From assembly GCA_023717585.1 (NCBI GenBank), contig JAMQPJ010000094.1, forward strand, positions 1-8,131: a stretch of DNA of 8,131 nt, given 5' to 3'. The notes beneath the pieces are model-generated. The model was given only the letters and a program-made list of their open reading frames with translations. It was not told the origin of the DNA and made no database searches. The stretch is from Thermoanaerobaculia bacterium. GTDB taxonomy: Bacteria > Acidobacteriota > Thermoanaerobaculia > UBA5066. Position numbers and translations under genes: made by a program. This document shows positions 6,462 to 8,131 of the stretch, piece after piece. Numbering within the stretch: the stretch's first letter is position 1; every line of letters starts with the position of its first letter.

Positions 6462-7281
6462 CTTCGGCCGACGGCTTCTGCTCGGCGGCCTTGCCGGCGG
6501 CAAGGGCCTTCTCGGCCGTGGCAATGGCGTCCTTCGTCTTGCCTTCGGCGGCGAGCGCGTTCGCCTTCGTCGAGAGGTTGCCGAACGTGGCCTTCGTGGC
6601 GATGGACTTGTCGAGCCACGTGCCCGCGTCGTCGAGCGCGTACTTGTTGTCGTAGAGATAGCGCGCCGCCACGAGCGGCGTCTGCCAGTCGTCCGCCTTC
6701 GCCTTCGCAACGGCGTCCTTCGCGTTCGCGAGGAACCGGCCCTTCGTGTCGACGGCGATCGTCACCGGGACGCGCAGCTTCTCCCAGGCCAGCGCGAGCG
6801 TGGCCCCTTCCGAGGTCACAGCCGAAAAGCCGATCGTGAAGAGCTCTTTCATCTCCGTCGGCACCGGCTTGACCTTGACGCGCAGCGCGTCCTTCTCGGC
6901 CACGTAGTCGGGGCCGCCCGTCGACACGGTGTTGAAGATGACCGTCCATTCGGCCTTGCCGGGGATCGTGTAGAGGCCGTAGGCGCCGGCCGCGAGCTTC
7001 TGCCCCTCGACCATGACGTCGCCGTCGAACGTGATCTTCGTGACCGCGTTCGCGCCCGTGCGCCAGACCTTGTCGAATGGCACGAGCCCTCCCCAGATCA
7101 CGCGCTCTTCCTTGCGCGTCGGGCCTTTCACGTGCGGCCGGCTGTAGACGACTTCCACCTTCGTGACGCCGATCGTCTGGGAGACGGAGGCGTTCGGGCT
7201 CGGAAGGGGGGTCGCGAGCTGCCCCAGGGCGGGCGCGGCCACGAGTGCTGCGAGGACGACGGAAGAACGGGTCGTTTTCAT
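6418..7281 (-). CDS. Exported DUF2911 domain protein, 287 aa
   Basis: The protein starts with a Sec signal peptide (MKTTRSS, hydrophobic to 'APALG', likely cleavage after residue 20 before Gln) and no lipobox. Residues about 30-170 match DUF2911: SRPHVKGP (47-54), VIWGGLVPFDKVWRTGANA (61-79), AGAYGLYTIP (98-107) and WTVIFN (112-117). Residues about 195-265 are Ala/Lys-rich helices of the TPR-like type often found behind this domain, ending in ADWKK. The domain's biochemical role is not established; it is common in secreted proteins of Acidobacteriota, Bacteroidota and Gemmatimonadota. The ATG at 7281 is supported by the AAGGAG ribosome site at 7288-7293 with 6-base spacing. The gene is divergent from the DinB gene across 90 bp and convergent with the symporter, overlapping its last 44 bases, so no space remains for a stand-alone terminator. 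Confidence 0.9.
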   Translation of the reverse strand: MKTTRSSVVLAALVAAPALGQLATPLPSPNASVSQTIGVTKVEVVYSRPHVKGPTRKEERVIWGGLVPFDKVWRTGANAVTKITFDGDVMVEGQKLAAGAYGLYTIPGKAEWTVIFNTVSTGGPDYVAEKDALRVKVKPVPTEMKELFTIGFSAVTSEGATLALAWEKLRVPVTIAVDTKGRFLANAKDAVAKAKADDWQTPLVAARYLYDNKYALDDAGTWLDKSIATKATFGNLSTKANALAAEGKTKDAIATAEKALAAGKAAEQKPSAEAIANLEKKIADWKK

Positions 7282-7287
7282 TTCTTG

Positions 7288-7293
7288 CTCCTT
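7288..7293 (-). promoter_or_regulatory. Ribosome binding site AAGGAG of the DUF2911 gene
   Basis: On the minus strand AAGGAG is followed by CAAGAA and then the ATG ending at 7279, a 6-base spacing. It fixes the start at 7281. Confidence 0.8.
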
Positions 7294-7294
7294 G

Positions 7295-7312
7295 AGAATC
7301 GGACGCGATTCT
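7295..7312. promoter_or_regulatory. 18-bp inverted repeat, candidate operator in the divergent promoter region
   Basis: AGAATCG (7295-7301) and CGATTCT (7306-7312) are exact reverse complements around a 4-base centre (GACG). The right arm overlaps the minus-strand -10-like element, and the left arm covers the predicted start of the DUF2911 transcript. This position suits a repressor site. A short hairpin in the DUF2911 leader is the alternative. No cognate regulator is encoded in the window. Confidence 0.45.
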
Positions 7313-7313
7313 A
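7308..7313 (-). promoter_or_regulatory. -10-like element TAGAAT for the DUF2911 gene
   Basis: Read on the minus strand, TAGAAT fits TAnnnT. Transcription would begin near 7301, giving a leader of about 20 bases with the AAGGAG site in it. There is no clear -35 box. The element and its next two bases (TAGAATCG) are identical to those before the PIG-L gene at 2108-2115. Confidence 0.5.
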
Positions 7314-7325
7314 CGGGAGGCCGGA

Positions 7326-7331
7326 TAAGAT
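7326..7331 (+). promoter_or_regulatory. -10-like element TAAGAT for the DinB-like gene
   Basis: TAAGAT fits TAnnnT. Transcription would start near 7338 and give a leader of about 34 bases carrying the ribosome site. The -35 position (about 7303-7308) has no consensus match. It lies 12 bp from the oppositely directed TAGAAT at 7308-7313. Confidence 0.4.
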
Positions 7332-7354
7332 CCGCTCGCCCATGAATCGCGAAC

Positions 7355-7362
7355 AAAAGGAG
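7355..7362 (+). promoter_or_regulatory. Ribosome binding site AAAAGGAG that decides the DinB-like start
   Basis: AAGGAG (7357-7362) lies 9 bases before the ATG at 7372. This favours 7372 over the in-frame ATG at 7342, which would add ten charged residues (MNREQKERRL) before the signal peptide and has no purine-rich site before it. Confidence 0.75.
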
Positions 7363-7371
7363 AGACGCCTC

Positions 7372-8022
7372 ATGAAGTTCAGCCGACTGGTTCCCTGCGC
7401 CCTGGTCATTGCCCTTCTCGTGGCACCCGCCGCGCTCGCCCAGACCACCGCGGCTCCCGCAGCCACCGCGGCTTCCGCGGCCCCCGCGGCCCCCGCGGCG
7501 GGCCCGCCCGGCTTCCGCGGCGAGTTTCTCGCCCAGCAGGACCGCGTCGAGAAGCAGATCCTCGGCCTCGCCGACGCGACGCCCGCGGACAAGTTCGGCT
7601 GGCGGCCCGCCCCCGGCGTCCGCTCGATCAGCGAGGTCTACATCCACATCGTGGGAGGAAACTACCTCCTCGCGGGCCTCGCGGGCATCAAGCCTCCCGG
7701 AGCGCTGGACAAGGACATGGAGAAGAACGTCACCGAGAAGGCGAAGGTGATCGACGAGCTCAAGAAGTCCTTCGCGCACCTGCGCGCCGGAATCGCTCCC
7801 ATGCCAGACGCGGACCTCGACAAGTCCGTGAAGTTCTTCGGGCGCGACTTCACGGTGCGCGGCGTCCTCCTGACGGCCGCGAACCACGAGCACGAGCATC
7901 TCGGCCAGTCCATCGCTTACGCCCGCATGAACGGCATCACGCCGCCGTGGGCCGCCGAACAGGCTCGGCAGATGAAGGAGATGATGGAGAAGAAGCCGGC
8001 CGACGCGCCCGCCAAGAAGTGA
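7372..8022 (+). CDS. Exported DinB-like putative metal-binding protein, 216 aa
   Basis: DinB/YfiT-fold proteins are four-helix bundles that usually hold a divalent metal with three histidines. Here the expected set is His92 in 'VYIHIVGGNY', plus His172 and His176 in NHEHEHLGQSIAYARMNG (171-188), whose 'H..HxGQ..YaR' pattern is typical of the family. 'FGWRPAPGVRSISEV' (75-89) is the usual lead-in to the first histidine. Residues 1-23 form a Sec signal peptide ending ALA before Gln24. Cys9 lies within the hydrophobic core and is not a lipobox. Residues 26-43 are six X-Ala-Ala units, a flexible linker encoded by a 9-bp repeat. The C-terminus is Lys-rich (KKPADAPAKK). The catalytic role is unknown: some cytoplasmic relatives are thiol-dependent transferases, but export of this one argues against a simple copy of that role. 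The gene is divergent from DUF2911, and its TGA overlaps a possible GTG start of the next gene. Confidence 0.88.
   Translation: MKFSRLVPCALVIALLVAPAALAQTTAAPAATAASAAPAAPAAGPPGFRGEFLAQQDRVEKQILGLADATPADKFGWRPAPGVRSISEVYIHIVGGNYLLAGLAGIKPPGALDKDMEKNVTEKAKVIDELKKSFAHLRAGIAPMPDADLDKSVKFFGRDFTVRGVLLTAANHEHEHLGQSIAYARMNGITPPWAAEQARQMKEMMEKKPADAPAKK
7447..7500 (+). repeat. 9-bp tandem repeat encoding X-Ala-Ala units in the DinB-like protein
   Basis: Six consecutive 9-bp units encode TAA, PAA, TAA, SAA, PAA and PAA. CCGCGG recurs at 7448, 7466, 7475, 7484 and 7493, so most units share their core at nucleotide level. It encodes the linker between the signal peptide and the folded domain, and copy number could change by slippage. 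Confidence 0.7.
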
Positions 8023-8131
8023 CCCTCCTGGCCCTCGGTTCGCCGGTTCCGGGGGCGACGGGGTCGTGGCTCGACGCGGGCCTCGCGTCGGGCCTCGCTA
8101 TCGCTCTCCCGCTCGGCCTTGCCGGCCTCGC
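8019..8131 (+). CDS. Probable start of a hydrophobic protein (3' end outside window)
   Basis: A GTG at 8019 overlaps the DinB-like TGA stop (GTGA), and its frame stays open to the window edge. It begins VTLLALGSPVPGATGSWLDA and continues with Leu, Ala and Gly-rich sequence, suggesting a signal anchor or first membrane helix. Third codon positions are strongly G/C, like the neighbouring genes. There is no strong ribosome site (only AAGAA), which would fit translational coupling to the upstream gene. Fewer than 40 residues are visible, so no family can be assigned, and chance openness in GC-rich DNA remains possible. Confidence 0.4.
   Translation, partial: MTLLALGSPVPGATGSWLDAGLASGLAIALPLGLAGL

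Noticed and set aside
4389..6710. A 773-codon open frame on the minus strand opposite the symporter
   Set aside because: It is very rich in Arg, Asp, Glu and His and overlaps two well-supported genes; it is another antisense shadow.
7292..7297. TTGAGA as a -35 box for the plus-strand TAAGAT element
   Set aside because: The spacing of 28 bp is far beyond the usual 16-19 bp.
7132..7371. Upstream extension of the DinB-like frame, including an ATG at 7342
   Set aside because: The extension runs antisense through the DUF2911 N-terminus, and the AAGGAG site plus the signal peptide place the start at 7372.
7372..8022. PIG-L plus DinB read as a bacillithiol/mycothiol pathway (BshB-like deacetylase and BstA-like transferase)
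   Set aside because: Both proteins carry Sec signal peptides and are not in one operon, while thiol cofactor synthesis and transfer are cytoplasmic.

Overview
The window is G+C-rich DNA (about two-thirds G+C by eye, with strong G/C bias at third codon positions) and densely coded. It holds the end of one gene, five complete genes and probably the start of a seventh. The gene set suggests an Acidobacteriota-type bacterium, or a similarly GC-rich soil or sediment lineage: a large secreted PIG-L deacetylase next to a sodium:solute symporter, an exported DUF2911 protein and an exported DinB-fold protein. This taxonomic guess rests on gene content and composition only; there is no rRNA or marker gene here.

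Left part, plus strand: the C-terminal part of an amidase-signature enzyme (1-731), an 81-bp gap, a 12-helix MFS transporter (813-2096), a 23-bp gap, an 874-residue secreted PIG-L deacetylase (2120-4744), and a sodium:solute symporter that I start at a CTG codon (4752-6461). The PIG-L gene has its own likely leaderless promoter (TAGAAT six bases before the ATG). The symporter follows it after 7 bp and is probably translated from the same message. A likely joint role is deacetylation of an acetylated amino-sugar-type compound outside the cytoplasm, then Na+-driven uptake of a product. The substrate cannot be read from the sequence.

Right part: a minus-strand DUF2911 gene (6418-7281) converges on the symporter, and the two 3' ends overlap by 44 bp. 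It diverges from a plus-strand exported DinB-like gene (7372-8022) across a 90-bp region with two back-to-back -10-like elements and an 18-bp inverted repeat. A hydrophobic reading frame opens at a GTG overlapping the DinB stop and runs off the right edge.

I see no rRNA, tRNA, CRISPR array, insertion sequence or phage gene. I found no clearly new multi-gene system. The most unusual signals are at nucleotide level: the apparent CTG start of the symporter, the leaderless promoter, a 21-bp palindrome inside the MFS gene, the operator-like inverted repeat in the divergent promoter region, and a paired inverted repeat at rare codons inside the PIG-L gene.
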